Shown: one piece after another, positions 9,156-19,163 of the stretch
Layout of the letters: every line of letters begins with the position of its first letter
Numbering within the stretch: the stretch's first letter is position 1
NCBI GenBank assembly: GCA_026417375.1
Contig: JAOADJ010000032.1
Span: 1 to 64,000, forward strand
Origin: Melioribacteraceae bacterium
GTDB lineage: Bacteria; Bacteroidota; Ignavibacteria; Ignavibacteriales; Melioribacteraceae
Direction of reading: 5' to 3'
Length of the DNA: 64,000 nucleotides
Translations under genes and position numbers: made by a program
Notes under the pieces: generated by a model
The model's input: the letters and a program-made list of their open reading frames with translations, nothing else
Database searches by the model: none
What the model was told of the DNA's origin: nothing

Positions 9156-9668
9156 TTACGAATTAAATAACTCTGTAACAGTCATTTTACGTTTTGCAGC
9201 CATAGATCTTGGGTCTATTAAATTTAACAAAGCGATCAAAGTTGCTTTAACTTGATTATGTGGATTACTTGAGCCAAGTGATTTAGTTAAAACGTCTGTA
9301 ACTCCAGCAGCTTCTAAAACCGCACGAACACCACCACCAGCAATTAAACCAGTACCTGGAGAAGCAGGTTTCAGTAAAACGCGACCAGCTCCAAATTTAC
9401 CAACTATTGGATGTGGTACAGTACCTTTCAATACATGAACTTTATAAACGTTTTTCTTTGCATCATCAATACCTTTAGAAATAGCATCGGTAACTTCGTT
9501 AGCTTTACCAAGACCAACGCCAACGTGCCCATTACCATCACCAACTACTACAATAGCGTTAAAGCTAAATCTACGTCCACCTTTAACAACTTTAGCAACA
9601 CGGTTAATGTGAACAATTTTTTCTTTTAGATTTTCAAGACCCGATACTTTTTTGTACTTCAAATTCAA
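9156..9668 (-). CDS. rpsE: 30S ribosomal protein S5
   Basis: 170 residues. The dsRNA-binding-like N-terminal domain has [20 protein letters not shown] and the conserved [17 protein letters not shown]; the C-terminal domain has [20 protein letters not shown]. uS5 contributes to decoding fidelity and helicase activity at the mRNA entry. Unusually, a tRNA-Gln gene separates it from rplR upstream. Confidence 0.98.
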   Translation of the reverse strand: MNLKYKKVSGLENLKEKIVHINRVAKVVKGGRRFSFNAIVVVGDGNGHVGVGLGKANEVTDAISKGIDDAKKNVYKVHVLKGTVPHPIVGKFGAGRVLLKPASPGTGLIAGGGVRAVLEAAGVTDVLTKSLGSSNPHNQVKATLIALLNLIDPRSMAAKRKMTVTELFNS

Positions 9669-9729
9669 TTTTAACTCTCCTATTTACGAACTTGATTAAC
9701 TATCAAAATGCCAATGGCATATTTAATTG

Positions 9730-9800
9730 CTGCCAGAGGAGGACTCGAACCTCCACAGACGCCTCCAAAGGGCGTTGTCCTGCCATTAGACGATCTGGCA
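9730..9800 (-). tRNA. tRNA-Gln, anticodon TTG
   Basis: The minus strand folds into a complete cloverleaf: acceptor TGCCAGA/TCTGGCA (7 bp), D-stem GTCT/GGAC, anticodon stem ACGCC/GGCGT with loop CTTTGGA (anticodon TTG), four-base variable loop, and T-stem GGAGG/CCTCC with loop TTCGAGT. The discriminator is G and the CCA end is not encoded. It sits between rplR and rpsE inside the spc ribosomal-protein cluster, so it must be cut out of the polycistronic mRNA unless it has its own promoter. Confidence 0.96.
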
Positions 9801-9816
9801 GTTTGAACAATATTTA

Positions 9817-10182
9817 TTAAAACTTAAGACCACCTTCACGTGCAGCTTCTGCAAGTGCTTTAATTCTACCATGGTATTTTAAACCACCACGGTCAAATAC
9901 TACTTGTGTAATTCCTTTTTCTATTGCTTTTTTTGCAACTAGTTTACCTACTAATGTACTCTTAGAAACTTTTCCTTTAGTATTTTTTACTTCTTCTACT
10001 AGTTCTTTTGATAATGTAGATGCTTCAGCAAGAGTAACACCTTTTGTATCATCAATTACTTGTGCATAAATATTTGATAAACTTCTGTAAACACAAAGTC
10101 TTGGTCTTTCTGAAGTACCTGAAACTTTTTTACGAACTCTCGTATGTTTTTTTTCTCTTGCTTTATTTTCACGTAGAAACAT
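9817..10182 (-). CDS. rplR: 50S ribosomal protein L18
   Basis: 121 residues. uL18 features: [20 protein letters not shown] near the start, [19 protein letters not shown], and the C-terminal [20 protein letters not shown]. Binds 5S rRNA in the central protuberance. Follows rplF by 14 bases; tRNA-Gln comes next instead of rpsE. Confidence 0.97.
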   Translation of the reverse strand: MFLRENKAREKKHTRVRKKVSGTSERPRLCVYRSLSNIYAQVIDDTKGVTLAEASTLSKELVEEVKNTKGKVSKSTLVGKLVAKKAIEKGITQVVFDRGGLKYHGRIKALAEAAREGGLKF

Positions 10183-10196
10183 TTCAAATTCTCCTA

Positions 10197-10736
10197 TTAC
10201 TTACCTGCTGTTTTTCCAGCTTTGCGAATAATCTTTTCATCTGAATATTTAATACCTTTACCTTTATAAGGCTCTGGTTTTTTCAGTGAACGTATTTTTG
10301 CTGCTACCATTCCAACTAATTCTTTATTAATACCAGATATTTTAACTTGTGTTGGCGCTGGCACTTCAAGTTTAATTCCTTCAGGTGGAAAGAAATAAAT
10401 TGGATGAGAATAACCCAAAGAAAACAATACTGCATTTCCTTTTAGTTCTGCTTTATAACCAACACCTACTATATCTAGTTGTCTTGTATATCCCTCTGAA
10501 ACACCTTTAACCATATTTTGAATCAGAGCTCTTGTCAATCCATGTAATGCTCTATTTTCTTTTGTGTCATCGGGTCTGGTAACAACAATTTCATTTTCTA
10601 AAATTTCAACTTTTATGTTAGGATGAACAACCATTTCAAGTTCACCTAATTTCCCTTTTATTTTAAGGATATTATCAGCTAGTTTAGCTGTAACATCTTT
10701 TGATATTTGAACAGGTTTTTTTCCTATACGCGACAC
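10197..10736 (-). CDS. rplF: 50S ribosomal protein L6
   Basis: 179 residues in two related domains. Starts [15 protein letters not shown] and ends with the conserved [20 protein letters not shown] then [11 protein letters not shown]. uL6 lies near the GTPase-associated centre of the large subunit. Confidence 0.97.
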   Translation of the reverse strand: MSRIGKKPVQISKDVTAKLADNILKIKGKLGELEMVVHPNIKVEILENEIVVTRPDDTKENRALHGLTRALIQNMVKGVSEGYTRQLDIVGVGYKAELKGNAVLFSLGYSHPIYFFPPEGIKLEVPAPTQVKISGINKELVGMVAAKIRSLKKPEPYKGKGIKYSDEKIIRKAGKTAGK

Positions 10737-10758
10737 TTTATTATTCCTCGTAAAATTA

Positions 10759-11154
10759 TTACCAAATTTGGCAGATTAATTCACCGCCAACTGATTCTCT
10801 TTTAGCTTGTTTATCTGTCATTAATCCTTTAGGAGTTGAAAGAATCGAAATTCCTAATCCACCTAATACTCTTGGAATTTCATCTTTTCCGACATATGTT
10901 CTTAAACCAGGAGTACTAACTCTTTTAAGACCTGTAATAGAAGGAGCTCCATTAACATATTGAAGATGAATTCGAAGAATGTTTTGTTTTGAATCTTCTA
11001 TTACGTTATAATCACGTATAAACTTGTAATTTTTCAATATTTCAGCAAGACTAACTTTCATTTTAGATGATGGAATATCAACAAATTTTTTTCTTGCTTT
11101 AACAGCATTTCTTATTCTTGTTAAAAAATCTGCAATCGGATCTGTTACTGGCAT
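10759..11154 (-). CDS. rpsH: 30S ribosomal protein S8
   Basis: 131 residues. Starts [20 protein letters not shown]; the C-terminal domain has the invariant [20 protein letters not shown] and ends GGELICQIW. uS8 organises the central domain of 16S rRNA, and in enterobacteria represses the spc operon. Confidence 0.98.
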   Translation of the reverse strand: MPVTDPIADFLTRIRNAVKARKKFVDIPSSKMKVSLAEILKNYKFIRDYNVIEDSKQNILRIHLQYVNGAPSITGLKRVSTPGLRTYVGKDEIPRVLGGLGISILSTPKGLMTDKQAKRESVGGELICQIW

Positions 11155-11172
11155 TTACATTCTCTCCTTCAA

Positions 11173-11442
11173 TTACCAACTTGATTTTTTAAGTCCGGGA
11201 ATTTCTCCTCTCAGAGCCATTTCACGGAGTACTAAACGTGATACACCAAATTTTCTATAATAACCTTTTGGTCTTCCAGAAATTTGGCATCTATTTTTAA
11301 TTCTAGTTATAGATGAATTTCTAGGCAAAAGCTGTAATGCTTCGTAGTCACCTTTTTCTTTTAATTCTTTTCTCAACTGAGAATATTTTTCATTTAATTT
11401 TTTTCTTTTTACTTCACGTGCAATTAAACTTTTTCTTGCCAT
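11173..11442 (-). CDS. rpsN: 30S ribosomal protein S14, zinc-free long form
   Basis: 89 residues, the long C-minus form of uS14. Conserved parts are [16 protein letters not shown] and [20 protein letters not shown] ahead of [18 protein letters not shown]. Only one cysteine is present, so there is no zinc ribbon, in contrast to the zinc-type S4 and L36 nearby. Confidence 0.97.
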   Translation of the reverse strand: MARKSLIAREVKRKKLNEKYSQLRKELKEKGDYEALQLLPRNSSITRIKNRCQISGRPKGYYRKFGVSRLVLREMALRGEIPGLKKSSW

Positions 11443-11456
11443 TTTATTCCTTCAGT

Positions 11457-12107
11457 TTATTCTTTTTTTCTAAAAGGCATACCAAAAGCTGCAAGTAGTT
11501 CGTATGCTTCTTTATCTGATTTAGCAGTTGTTACAAATGTAATATCCATTCCTAAAACACGTGTAACTTTATCTGTATTAATCTCTGGAAAAATAATTTG
11601 TTCTTTAATACCAAGAGTATAATTTCCACGTCCGTCAAAAGATTTATCTGATACACCTCTAAAGTCACGAACTCTAGGTAAAGCAATTGTTAAGAAGCGA
11701 TCCAGAAACTCATACATTCTTTCTCTTCTTAAAGTTACTTTAGCACCAATTTTCATTCCTTCACGTAATTTGAAATTTGAAATAGCTTTCTTAGCAATTC
11801 TTATTGATGCTTTTTGACCAGTGATTGTTTCTAAATCTTTAACTGCTTCTTCTAAGATTTTTGGATCTTGCACAGCTTGTCCAACGCCCATATTAATAAC
11901 AATTTTGCTTATGCGTGGAACTCTCATTATAGTTTTATAACCGAATTGTTCTTTTAATTTAGGAACAATTTCTTTAAAGTATTTTTCTTTTAATCTCGCA
12001 GGTATTTTTTCTTCAACAACTTTAGGTTGAGAAGCTTTTGGTTGTTCAGCTTCTTTAACTTTCTTTTGTTGTTTTTGCTGCTTTTGTTCTTTTTGTTCTT
12101 TTGCCAT
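11457..12107 (-). CDS. rplE: 50S ribosomal protein L5 with Lys/Gln-rich N-terminal extension
   Basis: The uL5 core begins around residue 36 ([20 protein letters not shown]) and contains [17 protein letters not shown] and [19 protein letters not shown]. About 35 extra residues precede it, mostly Lys, Gln and Glu. An AGGA site seven bases before the first ATG supports translation of the extension. Total 216 residues where ~180 is usual. uL5 binds 5S rRNA. Confidence 0.95.
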   Translation of the reverse strand: MAKEQKEQKQQKQQKKVKEAEQPKASQPKVVEEKIPARLKEKYFKEIVPKLKEQFGYKTIMRVPRISKIVINMGVGQAVQDPKILEEAVKDLETITGQKASIRIAKKAISNFKLREGMKIGAKVTLRRERMYEFLDRFLTIALPRVRDFRGVSDKSFDGRGNYTLGIKEQIIFPEINTDKVTRVLGMDITFVTTAKSDKEAYELLAAFGMPFRKKE

Positions 12108-12123
12108 CGTGAATTCCTATAAA

Positions 12124-12450
12124 TTAGCCAAGCATTTCGCCGCTTGATTTGCTTATTCTAACACTTTTTCTTTTACCAGTTTTATCATCAAGGATAATTT
12201 TTTTACCAATTCTTGTTCCTTTACCGGTTTTTGGGTCAAGAATCATAACGTTTGAGACATGAATTGGAGCTTCCTTCTCGGTTATTCCACCTTGTGGATT
12301 TTTTTGAGTAGGTTTAGTATGGCGTTTACGAATATTAACGCCTTCAACAATTACTCTTTCTTCATCTCTAAAAACTTTTAATACTTTTCCGGTTTTACCT
12401 TTATAGTTACCAGAAATTACAATTACATTATCATTTTTTTTAATTTTCAT
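12124..12450 (-). CDS. rplX: 50S ribosomal protein L24
   Basis: 108 residues. The KOW motif lies at the N-terminus ([20 protein letters not shown]) followed by [20 protein letters not shown]. uL24 is an assembly initiator of the large subunit. Normal position between rplN and rplE. Confidence 0.97.
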   Translation of the reverse strand: MKIKKNDNVIVISGNYKGKTGKVLKVFRDEERVIVEGVNIRKRHTKPTQKNPQGGITEKEAPIHVSNVMILDPKTGKGTRIGKKIILDDKTGKRKSVRISKSSGEMLG

Positions 12451-12462
12451 TTTCTCTTATCC

Positions 12463-12831
12463 TTATAATACCTCTGGAGCCAGAGAAATTATTTTCATAA
12501 ATTTTTTATCGCGAAGTTCTCTTGCAACAGGACCAAAGATACGAGTACCTCTTGGTTCGCCTTGTGCATTAAGAAGAACAGCTGCATTTTCGTCAAAACG
12601 AATGTATGAGCCATCATTTCTACGAACTTCTTTTTTAGTTCTTACAATAACAGCACGGCTAACTTCCCCTTTTTTAACACCGCCACCAGGAATTGCAGAT
12701 TTAACGCTGACAACTATTATATCACCAACAGAAGCATATCTACGGTTGCTTCCGCCAAGAACTCTTATGCAGCGAACTTTTTTCGCTCCACTATTATCAG
12801 CTACTACTAAATTGGTTTCTTCTTGTATCAT
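12463..12831 (-). CDS. rplN: 50S ribosomal protein L14
   Basis: 122 residues, exact family length. Starts [20 protein letters not shown]; conserved [16 protein letters not shown] and the ending [12 protein letters not shown]. uL14 forms an intersubunit bridge. Confidence 0.98.
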   Translation of the reverse strand: MIQEETNLVVADNSGAKKVRCIRVLGGSNRRYASVGDIIVVSVKSAIPGGGVKKGEVSRAVIVRTKKEVRRNDGSYIRFDENAAVLLNAQGEPRGTRIFGPVARELRDKKFMKIISLAPEVL

Positions 12832-12858
12832 TACGACAAGCTCCTCATCAAACTTTAA

Positions 12859-13116
12859 TTACTTAGCTTTTTCAATTATTTCAACTAAGCGCCAATTTTT
12901 TCTTTTACTCAAAGGACGAGTTTCCATAATTTTTACTACATCACCAACTTGGCATTCATTTTTTTCATCATGAGCCATTAGTTTTGTAGTTTTCTTAAAA
13001 TATTTTTTGTAAATAGGATGAGCTACTTTTCTTTCGATAGCAACAATAATACTTTTTTGCATTTTATTGCTAACAACTACGCCAATCCTTGTTTTTCTTA
13101 AACTTCTAGTTTCCAT
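12859..13116 (-). CDS. rpsQ: 30S ribosomal protein S17
   Basis: 85 residues of OB fold. Contains [20 protein letters not shown] and [20 protein letters not shown], both diagnostic of uS17. Small-subunit body assembly protein. 17 bases after rpmC. Confidence 0.97.
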   Translation of the reverse strand: METRSLRKTRIGVVVSNKMQKSIIVAIERKVAHPIYKKYFKKTTKLMAHDEKNECQVGDVVKIMETRPLSKRKNWRLVEIIEKAK

Positions 13117-13133
13117 TTAAACTAAACTTCTCC

Positions 13134-13352
13134 TTATTTACTTTCCTTTGAGGTTTTTGATTCTTCTATTTCTCTTTCCCTAAGAATTGTTTTCATTTTT
13201 GCAATATCCTTTCTTGTGTTTCGGATTTTTGCAGTATTTGTCAAATTCTTAAGTTCTAGTTGAAATCTTAAATCAACAAGATTTTTTTCTTCTTCAAGAA
13301 TTCTTTTTTTGATTTCTTCTGTTGACATTTCTCTAATTTGATAGATCTTCAT
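13134..13352 (-). CDS. rpmC: 50S ribosomal protein L29
   Basis: 72 residues, two helices (MKIYQIREMSTEEIKKRI, then LVDLRFQLELKNLTNTAKIR). A longer reading would begin with a TTG two codons earlier. The ATG at 13352 has an AAAGG site seven bases upstream and is preferred. uL29 borders the exit tunnel and docks trigger factor and SRP. Confidence 0.95.
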   Translation of the reverse strand: MKIYQIREMSTEEIKKRILEEEKNLVDLRFQLELKNLTNTAKIRNTRKDIAKMKTILREREIEESKTSKESK

Positions 13353-13362
13353 ATTCAAACCT

Positions 13363-13782
13363 TTATGATTCTAAATCGGGTCTTTGAACAATTTTTGTTT
13401 TAATTGGTAATTTATGTGCAGCAATTGTAAGAGCTTCGTGTGCAATTGTTTTATCAACTCCACCTATTTCGAACATAATTGTTCCAGGTTTTACAACTGC
13501 AACCCAAAATTCTGGTGCACCTTTACCTTTACCCATTCTTGTTTCTAATGGTTTTTTAGATACTGGTTTATCCGGGAAAATTCTAATCCAAACTTTTCCA
13601 TCACGTTTCATTTGTCTTGATAGAGCAACACGACAAGCTTCAATTTGTCTACTTGTAATCCAGGCTGGTTCTAAAGCTTTTAATCCGTAATCACCGAAGT
13701 TAACTAAATAACCGCGTGATGCTTTACCTTTTCTTCTGCCTCTTTGTGCTCTACGAAATTTTACTCTTTTTGGCATTAACAT
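13363..13782 (-). CDS. rplP: 50S ribosomal protein L16
   Basis: 139 residues. Starts [20 protein letters not shown]. The conserved [20 protein letters not shown] and the Arg-containing segment before it are the uL16 signature. It contacts tRNA near the peptidyl transferase centre. The first of two close ATG codons is chosen because AGGAG lies eight bases before it. Confidence 0.97.
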   Translation of the reverse strand: MLMPKRVKFRRAQRGRRKGKASRGYLVNFGDYGLKALEPAWITSRQIEACRVALSRQMKRDGKVWIRIFPDKPVSKKPLETRMGKGKGAPEFWVAVVKPGTIMFEIGGVDKTIAHEALTIAAHKLPIKTKIVQRPDLES

Positions 13783-13803
13783 TGGGAATACTCCTAAAAC
13801 CTT

Positions 13804-14445
13804 TTATTCAGATGAACGTTTACCTAAAATTTCTCCGCGGCAGATCCAAACTTTGATTCCGATTGAACCATAAATTGTTTCTGCTCTACCATTAGCATAG
13901 TCAATATCAGCTCTTAATGTATGCAATGGAATTCTACCTTCTTTATATTGCTCGGTTCTAGCCATTTCAGCACCGCCTAAACGTCCTGAACACATTATTC
14001 TTATTCCTTCAGCACCCATTCTCATTGCGGAGGTTATTGCTTGTTTCATTGCTCTACGAAATGAAACTCTACCTTCAATTTGTTTAGCAATATTTTCTGC
14101 TACTAAATATGCGTCTAATTCGGGTCTTTTTATTTCATTAATTTGAATTTTTACTTCTTTATCAGTAATCTTTTTTAATTCTTCTTCAATTTGGGCAATC
14201 TCTTTTCCACTTTTACCAATTACTACACCTGGTCTCGAAGTATGAATTGTTAGAATTACATTCTTGGAAGTTCTATCTATTCTGATTGTAGATATTCCGG
14301 CATTTTGTAATCTTTTGCGAATGTAAGTTCTTAATTTTTTATCTTCTACTAATTTTGGTGCGTAACTTTTGTTTTCGTACCAGTTAGATTCCCATCCTCT
14401 AATAATTCCAACTCTTAAACCAATTGGATTAGTCTTTTGACCCAA
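13804..14445 (-). CDS. rpsC: 30S ribosomal protein S3
   Basis: 213 residues. KH domain with [18 protein letters not shown] near residue 78 and the C-terminal domain with [20 protein letters not shown] and [20 protein letters not shown]. uS3 lines the mRNA entry channel. 12 bases after rplV. Confidence 0.98.
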   Translation of the reverse strand: MGQKTNPIGLRVGIIRGWESNWYENKSYAPKLVEDKKLRTYIRKRLQNAGISTIRIDRTSKNVILTIHTSRPGVVIGKSGKEIAQIEEELKKITDKEVKIQINEIKRPELDAYLVAENIAKQIEGRVSFRRAMKQAITSAMRMGAEGIRIMCSGRLGGAEMARTEQYKEGRIPLHTLRADIDYANGRAETIYGSIGIKVWICRGEILGKRSSE

Positions 14446-14457
14446 AACTTCCTCCGA

Positions 14458-14802
14458 TTAACTTTTTGTTGCTACAACAATTGTTAAGTGATTTGATCTT
14501 TTTCTTATTCTATAAGCACGACCCATTGGAGCCGGCGAAATTCTTTTCAAGGTTGGACCTTGATTTACATAAACTTCTTTTACATAAAGAGATGAAACTT
14601 CATGTTTATTATTTTCATCTTTATTCATCAAATTTGATACAGCAGATCTTAAAACTTTTTCAGCAGGTTTTGATGCATGTTTTGGTGAAAAGTGTAAGAT
14701 CTCAATTGCCTGATCAACAGATTTACCTCTGATTAAATCAATAACCAATCTCATTTTTCTTGGCGATGAACCTATGTATCTGTGAGTAGCTTTTGCTTCC
14801 AT
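14458..14802 (-). CDS. rplV: 50S ribosomal protein L22
   Basis: 114 residues from the ATG at 14802 (MEAKATHRYIGSSPRKMRLV), with a GAGGT site nine bases upstream. The C-terminal PTLKRISPAPMGRAYRIRKR is the loop that lines the exit tunnel and carries macrolide-resistance sites. A longer in-frame reading runs back into rpsS and is not credible. Confidence 0.96.
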   Translation of the reverse strand: MEAKATHRYIGSSPRKMRLVIDLIRGKSVDQAIEILHFSPKHASKPAEKVLRSAVSNLMNKDENNKHEVSSLYVKEVYVNQGPTLKRISPAPMGRAYRIRKRSNHLTIVVATKS

Positions 14803-14821
14803 TTCCAATAACCTCAAATTC

Positions 14822-15109
14822 TTATTTTGCCTTAGCAGCTTTTTCTGCTTTAGTTCCAGGATGTCCGCGGAAAATTCTTGTTGGAGCAAATTCACCAAAT
14901 TTATGTCCAACCATATTTTCTGAAACATATACCGGAATCATTTTATTTCCATTATGTACTGCAATTGTATGTCCAACAAATTCAGGAGTAATAGTGCTTG
15001 ATCTTGACCAAGTTTTAATTATTTTTTTCTGATTTTTTTCGTTGAGTTCACGAACTTTTTTCAAAAGTTTTACATCAACGAATGGACCTTTTTTGACTGA
15101 TCTTGGCAT
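14822..15109 (-). CDS. rpsS: 30S ribosomal protein S19
   Basis: 95 residues. Starts [19 protein letters not shown] and holds [20 protein letters not shown] and [19 protein letters not shown], all diagnostic of uS19 in the small-subunit head. Confidence 0.98.
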   Translation of the reverse strand: MPRSVKKGPFVDVKLLKKVRELNEKNQKKIIKTWSRSSTITPEFVGHTIAVHNGNKMIPVYVSENMVGHKFGEFAPTRIFRGHPGTKAEKAAKAK

Positions 15110-15121
15110 ATTTTACTCTAA

Positions 15122-15946
15122 CTATTTTCTTCTCTTAACAATGTATTTATTAGTAATATTTTTTCTTTTACGAGTTTTAAGACCTTTTGCTTTTTGTCCC
15201 CATGGTGAAACCGGGTGACCACCACCAGAAGTTTTTCCTTCACCACCACCCATTGGATGATCTACTGGGTTCATAGCAACACCACGAACATGTGGACGAA
15301 TTCCTAACCATCTACTTCTACCAGCTTTTCCTAAACTGATATTTTCTTGTTCTGCATTTCCCACAACTCCATAAGTTGCTTTACATTCTAATAAAACTTT
15401 TCTTACCTCACCTGATGGCATTTTCAATAATGCATATTTGCCTTCTTTTGCCAAAAGTTGAATTGATGTTCCGGCTGAACGTCCTAACTGTCCACCTTTA
15501 CCAGGTTTTAATTCAACGTTATGTACAAATGATGCTAATGGAATATCTTTAAGAGGTAATGAATTTCCTACTTTAATTTCAACTCCAGAACCGGACATTA
15601 CAGTATCGCCAACTTTTAATCCATCAGGAGCTAAGATATATCTTTTTTCACCGTCAGCATAATGTAAAAGCGCTATTCTTGATGTTCTATTAGGATCATA
15701 TTCAATTGAAAATACTTTTGCCGGGATGTTATTTTTATCTCTTTTAAAATCTATAACACGATATTTTCTTTTATGTCCACCACCACGATGACGTGCTGTA
15801 ACTCTTCCTAAATTATTTCTACCACCAGATTTTTTTAATGCTACAGTTAAAGATTTTTCTGGTGTAGTTTTAGTAATCTCATCAAAAGATGAGACTGACA
15901 TAAAACGTGTTCCTGGAGTATTTGGTTTTAATTTTCTAATTGCCAT
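15122..15946 (-). CDS. rplB: 50S ribosomal protein L2
   Basis: 274 residues. Conserved: [20 protein letters not shown] near residue 41, [20 protein letters not shown], and [20 protein letters not shown], which contains the histidine near the peptidyl transferase centre. uL2 is needed for subunit association. Confidence 0.98.
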   Translation of the reverse strand: MAIRKLKPNTPGTRFMSVSSFDEITKTTPEKSLTVALKKSGGRNNLGRVTARHRGGGHKRKYRVIDFKRDKNNIPAKVFSIEYDPNRTSRIALLHYADGEKRYILAPDGLKVGDTVMSGSGVEIKVGNSLPLKDIPLASFVHNVELKPGKGGQLGRSAGTSIQLLAKEGKYALLKMPSGEVRKVLLECKATYGVVGNAEQENISLGKAGRSRWLGIRPHVRGVAMNPVDHPMGGGEGKTSGGGHPVSPWGQKAKGLKTRKRKNITNKYIVKRRK

Positions 15947-15960
15947 TTACTTTCTCCAAC

Positions 15961-16263
15961 CTATGCTTGACCGAAAATATCAATTGTTTGACCTTCCTTC
16001 AAGGTAACATAAGCTTTTTTGTATCTTGCTGTTCTACCAGTAAATCTACCTTTTCTTGTAAATTGTGTTCTTGTTTTACCTTGATGGCGGACTGTATTAA
16101 CACTTGTTACTTCTACATTAAATTTTTCTTTAATTGCTTTAGCGATTTCAATTTTATTAGCATCTAAAGAAACAATAAAACCATATTTATTAGGATGTTT
16201 CTCACTAATTTTTGTCATCTTCTCAGTAATTAAAGGTCTTATTAAAACACTTTTCATTGTCAA
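15961..16263 (-). CDS. rplW: 50S ribosomal protein L23
   Basis: 100 residues. Starts with the uL23 segment VLIRPLITEKMTKISEK and has KFNVEVTSVNTVRHQGKTRT. It sits at the exit tunnel mouth and docks trigger factor and SRP. Six bases after rplD. Confidence 0.96.
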   Translation of the reverse strand: MTMKSVLIRPLITEKMTKISEKHPNKYGFIVSLDANKIEIAKAIKEKFNVEVTSVNTVRHQGKTRTQFTRKGRFTGRTARYKKAYVTLKEGQTIDIFGQA

Positions 16264-16269
16264 ACCAGA

Positions 16270-16896
16270 TTATTTTATTGAACTTTCTAGTAAATTAACT
16301 GCACTTTTTTGTAATACTAATATTTGATTATTCACCAAATCGTATGCAGATGCATTGTTTGCTTCTAAGATATTAACTTTTTCAACATTACGACCACTTA
16401 AATAAATATTTTTTCTATATCCGTCTGTTAGAACTAAAGTTTTTTTCCCGCTGATATTAAGTTTATTTAATATCGTAACAAAGTCTTTAGTTTTAGGATT
16501 ATCAAAATCAAAATCCTCTACAACAAGAATCTGATTTGCTTTAGCTTTATAAGAAAGAGCAGATTTTCTTGCAAGAGAAACTACCTTCTTATTTAGCTTT
16601 TGTCTGTAATCTCTTGGTTTAGGACCAAAAATTGATCCACCACCAACCCAAAGAGGTGATCTGGTAGTACCAGCTCTTGCACCGCCACGCCCTTTTTGTT
16701 TCCATGGTTTTTTACCACCACCTCTCACTTCGCTTCTTTCTTTTGCTTTGTGAGTTCCTTGTCTTTGATTTGCCAAATATGCCTTTACAGCAAGGTAGAG
16801 TACATGATCATTTGGTTCAATTTCAAAAATCTCTGGATTTAGTTCTACACTTTCACCAGATTTAGTACCGTCTATTTTATAAACTTCTAATTTCAT
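16270..16896 (-). CDS. rplD: 50S ribosomal protein L4
   Basis: 208 residues from the ATG at 16896 (MKLEVYKIDGTKSGESVELN). The tunnel-lining loop is clear: RQGTHKAKERSEVRGGGKKP then WKQKGRGGARAGTTRSPLWV. A TTG three codons upstream could extend it but gives no family match. No clear ribosome-binding site precedes either start, so coupling to rplC (whose stop is 11 bases upstream) is likely. Confidence 0.95.
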   Translation of the reverse strand: MKLEVYKIDGTKSGESVELNPEIFEIEPNDHVLYLAVKAYLANQRQGTHKAKERSEVRGGGKKPWKQKGRGGARAGTTRSPLWVGGGSIFGPKPRDYRQKLNKKVVSLARKSALSYKAKANQILVVEDFDFDNPKTKDFVTILNKLNISGKKTLVLTDGYRKNIYLSGRNVEKVNILEANNASAYDLVNNQILVLQKSAVNLLESSIK

Positions 16897-16907
16897 CTTT
16901 ATCAAAC

Positions 16908-17528
16908 TTATTTATTGATGGCAACAATTGAATTAACAGAGCCTGGAACAGCTCCCTTTACCATAATTATATTTTTTTCTGGTATAATTTTTACAACTTT
17001 AAGATTTCTAATTGTAGTATTTTCATAACCCATTCTTCCAGCCATTCTTTGACCTGGAAATACTCTTGAAGGATATGATGAAGCACCGATTGAACCAGGA
17101 GCTCTTTCTCTATCACTTTGTCCGTGAGTAGAAGATCCAACTCCACCAAATCCATGTCTTCTTACTACTCCCTGAAATCCTTTTCCTTTATTTCTGCCAG
17201 ATACTTTTACTTTATCTCCGACATTAAATAAAGAAGTGTTTATTTCATCACCAACTTTATATAAAGAAATATCAAAGTTTCTAAATTCTTTAAGTAGTTT
17301 TGGAGCATTTAAACCAACTTTTGAGAAATAACCTTTAAGTGGTTTTTTAACGTTTTTTTCTTTTCTTTCTCCAAAACCAAGTTGAAGAGATTCATAACCG
17401 TCTTTTTCTTTTGTTTTTACGGCATAAACTTTACAAGGTCCAGCTTCAAGAATTGTAACCGGAACTACTTGTCCATCATCCGTAAAAATATTTGTCATTC
17501 CTAATTTTTTAGCTAACAAGCCTGGCAT
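16908..17528 (-). CDS. rplC: 50S ribosomal protein L3
   Basis: 206 residues. Starts MPGLLAKKLGMTNIFTDDGQ; conserved GKGFQGVVRRHGFGGVGSST and FPGQRMAGRMGYENTTIRNL. uL3 nucleates assembly and reaches the peptidyl transferase centre. The glutamine methylated in other bacteria lies in the FPGQRM part of that motif. Confidence 0.98.
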   Translation of the reverse strand: MPGLLAKKLGMTNIFTDDGQVVPVTILEAGPCKVYAVKTKEKDGYESLQLGFGERKEKNVKKPLKGYFSKVGLNAPKLLKEFRNFDISLYKVGDEINTSLFNVGDKVKVSGRNKGKGFQGVVRRHGFGGVGSSTHGQSDRERAPGSIGASSYPSRVFPGQRMAGRMGYENTTIRNLKVVKIIPEKNIIMVKGAVPGSVNSIVAINK

Positions 17529-17538
17529 TTCTTCTTTC

Positions 17539-17847
17539 CTATAACTTTATCTCAATGTCAACGCCAGCAGGAATATCTAATTTGCTTAAAGCGTCAACAG
17601 TTTTATTATTTGAATTGTGAATATCAATGATTCTTTTATGAGCCCTTATTTCAAACTGTTCACGTGATTTTTTATCAACGTGAGGTGATCTTAAAACAGT
17701 AAATACTGTTCTTTTAGTTGGAAGTGGAATAGGACCACTTACAACTGCACCTGTACTTTTAACAGTTTTAATAATCTTTTCTGTTGATTTATCAATCAAT
17801 ATGTGATCGTATGATTTTAATTTAATTCTAATTTTTTGACCGGGCAC
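17539..17847 (-). CDS. rpsJ: 30S ribosomal protein S10 (NusE)
   Basis: 102 residues from a GTG at 17847 ([20 protein letters not shown] after the initiator). AAGGAG lies ten bases upstream of this GTG. A reading nine codons longer from an ATG would place that ribosome site inside the gene and exceed the family length. uS10 also acts in antitermination with NusB. First gene of the S10 cluster, after the tuf/rpsJ hairpin. Confidence 0.95.
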   Translation of the reverse strand: MPGQKIRIKLKSYDHILIDKSTEKIIKTVKSTGAVVSGPIPLPTKRTVFTVLRSPHVDKKSREQFEIRAHKRIIDIHNSNNKTVDALSKLDIPAGVDIEIKL

Positions 17848-17875
17848 TTTTTTTAATCTCCTTGTTAAACACAAT

Positions 17876-17903
17876 AAAGATGCTCTTATGATAGAGCATC
17901 TTT
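17876..17903 (-). terminator. Hairpin between tuf and rpsJ
   Basis: AAAGATGCTCT and AGAGCATCTTT form a perfect 11-bp stem with a six-base loop. On the minus strand only TTTATT follows, so it is a weak or leaky terminator between tuf and the S10 cluster; it may also stabilise the 3' end of tuf mRNA. The T-run is better on the plus strand, where no gene would use it. Confidence 0.6.
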
Positions 17904-17915
17904 TTAACTATCAAT

Positions 17916-19121
17916 TTATTTAATAATTTTTGTTACAAAGCCAGCACCAACTGTTCTACCACCTTCACGAATAGCAAACTTCAAACCTTCTTCCATAGCA
18001 ATTTCTGAAATCAAATCGATTTTTAATTGAACACTATCACCAGGCATAACCATTTCTGTTCCTTCTGGTAATGTAGCAACACCTGTAACGTCAGTTGTTC
18101 TAAAATAAAATTGTGGTCTGTAACCATTAAAGAATGGTGTATGACGTCCACCTTCTTCTTTTGACAAGATATAAACTTTAGCTTCAAAAACTGTATGAGG
18201 AGTAATAGAACCTGGTTTAGCAAGAACCATTCCTCTTTCAATTTCATTTTTATCAACACCGCGAAGTAATAAGCCAGCGTTATCACCAGCAAGTGCTTGA
18301 TCTAATTCTTTGCGGAACATTTCGATACCAGTAACAACTGTTTTCTTATGTTGTCCTAAGCCAACTAATTCAACTTCTTCGTTTAATTTTAATGTACCTC
18401 TTTCAACACGACCAGTAGCAACAGTACCACGACCAGTAATTGAGAAAACGTCTTCAACTGGCATTAAGAATGGTTTATCAGCGTTACGTTCTGGAACTGG
18501 GACATAAGAGTCAACAGCATCCATTAGCTCCCAAATGCAATTATATCGTGGGTCACTGATTGGGGCATCAGAAGCACCAGCTTCTAAAGCATGTAATGCA
18601 GAACCACGAATAATTGGAATTTCATTTCCAGGGAATTCATATTTAGTTAATAATTCGCGTAATTCCATTTCTACTAAGTCGATTAATTCTGGATCATCCA
18701 TCATATCAACTTTATTTAAGAATACAACTATTCTTGGAACACCAACCTGACGAGCCAAAAGAATATGTTCACGTGTTTGAGGCATTGGTCCATCAGTAGC
18801 AGCAACAACCAAAATAGCACCATCCATTTGAGCAGCACCGGTAATCATGTTTTTTACGTAATCTGCGTGACCTGGACAGTCAACGTGTGCATAGTGTCTT
18901 TTATCAGTTGAATATTCAACGTGTGCAGTTGCAATTGTTATACCGCGTTCTCTTTCTTCAGGAGCATTATCAATACTGTCGAAAGTTCTAACTTGAGATA
19001 AACCTTTTTTTGCAAGCGCCATGGTGATGGCAGCTGTAAGAGTAGTTTTACCATGATCTACGTGCCCAATAGTACCAATATTGACGTGCGGTTTACTGCG
19101 GTCAAATTTTTCTTTTGCCAT
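17916..19121 (-). CDS. tuf: Elongation factor Tu
   Basis: 401 residues. GTPase motifs GHVDHGKTT near residue 19, [12 protein letters not shown] near 81 and NKVDMMDD near 136 are intact, followed by domains 2 and 3 ([22 protein letters not shown]; the ending [12 protein letters not shown]). It delivers aminoacyl-tRNA to the A site. It is the only tuf in the window, placed after fusA; there is no second copy near tRNA-Trp where many bacteria have one. Confidence 0.98.
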   Translation of the reverse strand: MAKEKFDRSKPHVNIGTIGHVDHGKTTLTAAITMALAKKGLSQVRTFDSIDNAPEERERGITIATAHVEYSTDKRHYAHVDCPGHADYVKNMITGAAQMDGAILVVAATDGPMPQTREHILLARQVGVPRIVVFLNKVDMMDDPELIDLVEMELRELLTKYEFPGNEIPIIRGSALHALEAGASDAPISDPRYNCIWELMDAVDSYVPVPERNADKPFLMPVEDVFSITGRGTVATGRVERGTLKLNEEVELVGLGQHKKTVVTGIEMFRKELDQALAGDNAGLLLRGVDKNEIERGMVLAKPGSITPHTVFEAKVYILSKEEGGRHTPFFNGYRPQFYFRTTDVTGVATLPEGTEMVMPGDSVQLKIDLISEIAMEEGLKFAIREGGRTVGAGFVTKIIK

Positions 19122-19163
19122 CTAAGTACTCTCCTTGTTGTTTATATATTTTATAAATTTAAT

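Noticed and set aside
14803..14928. Upstream extension of rplV
   Set aside because: It lies inside rpsS in another frame, while the ATG at 14802 has a ribosome-binding site and the correct L22 start.
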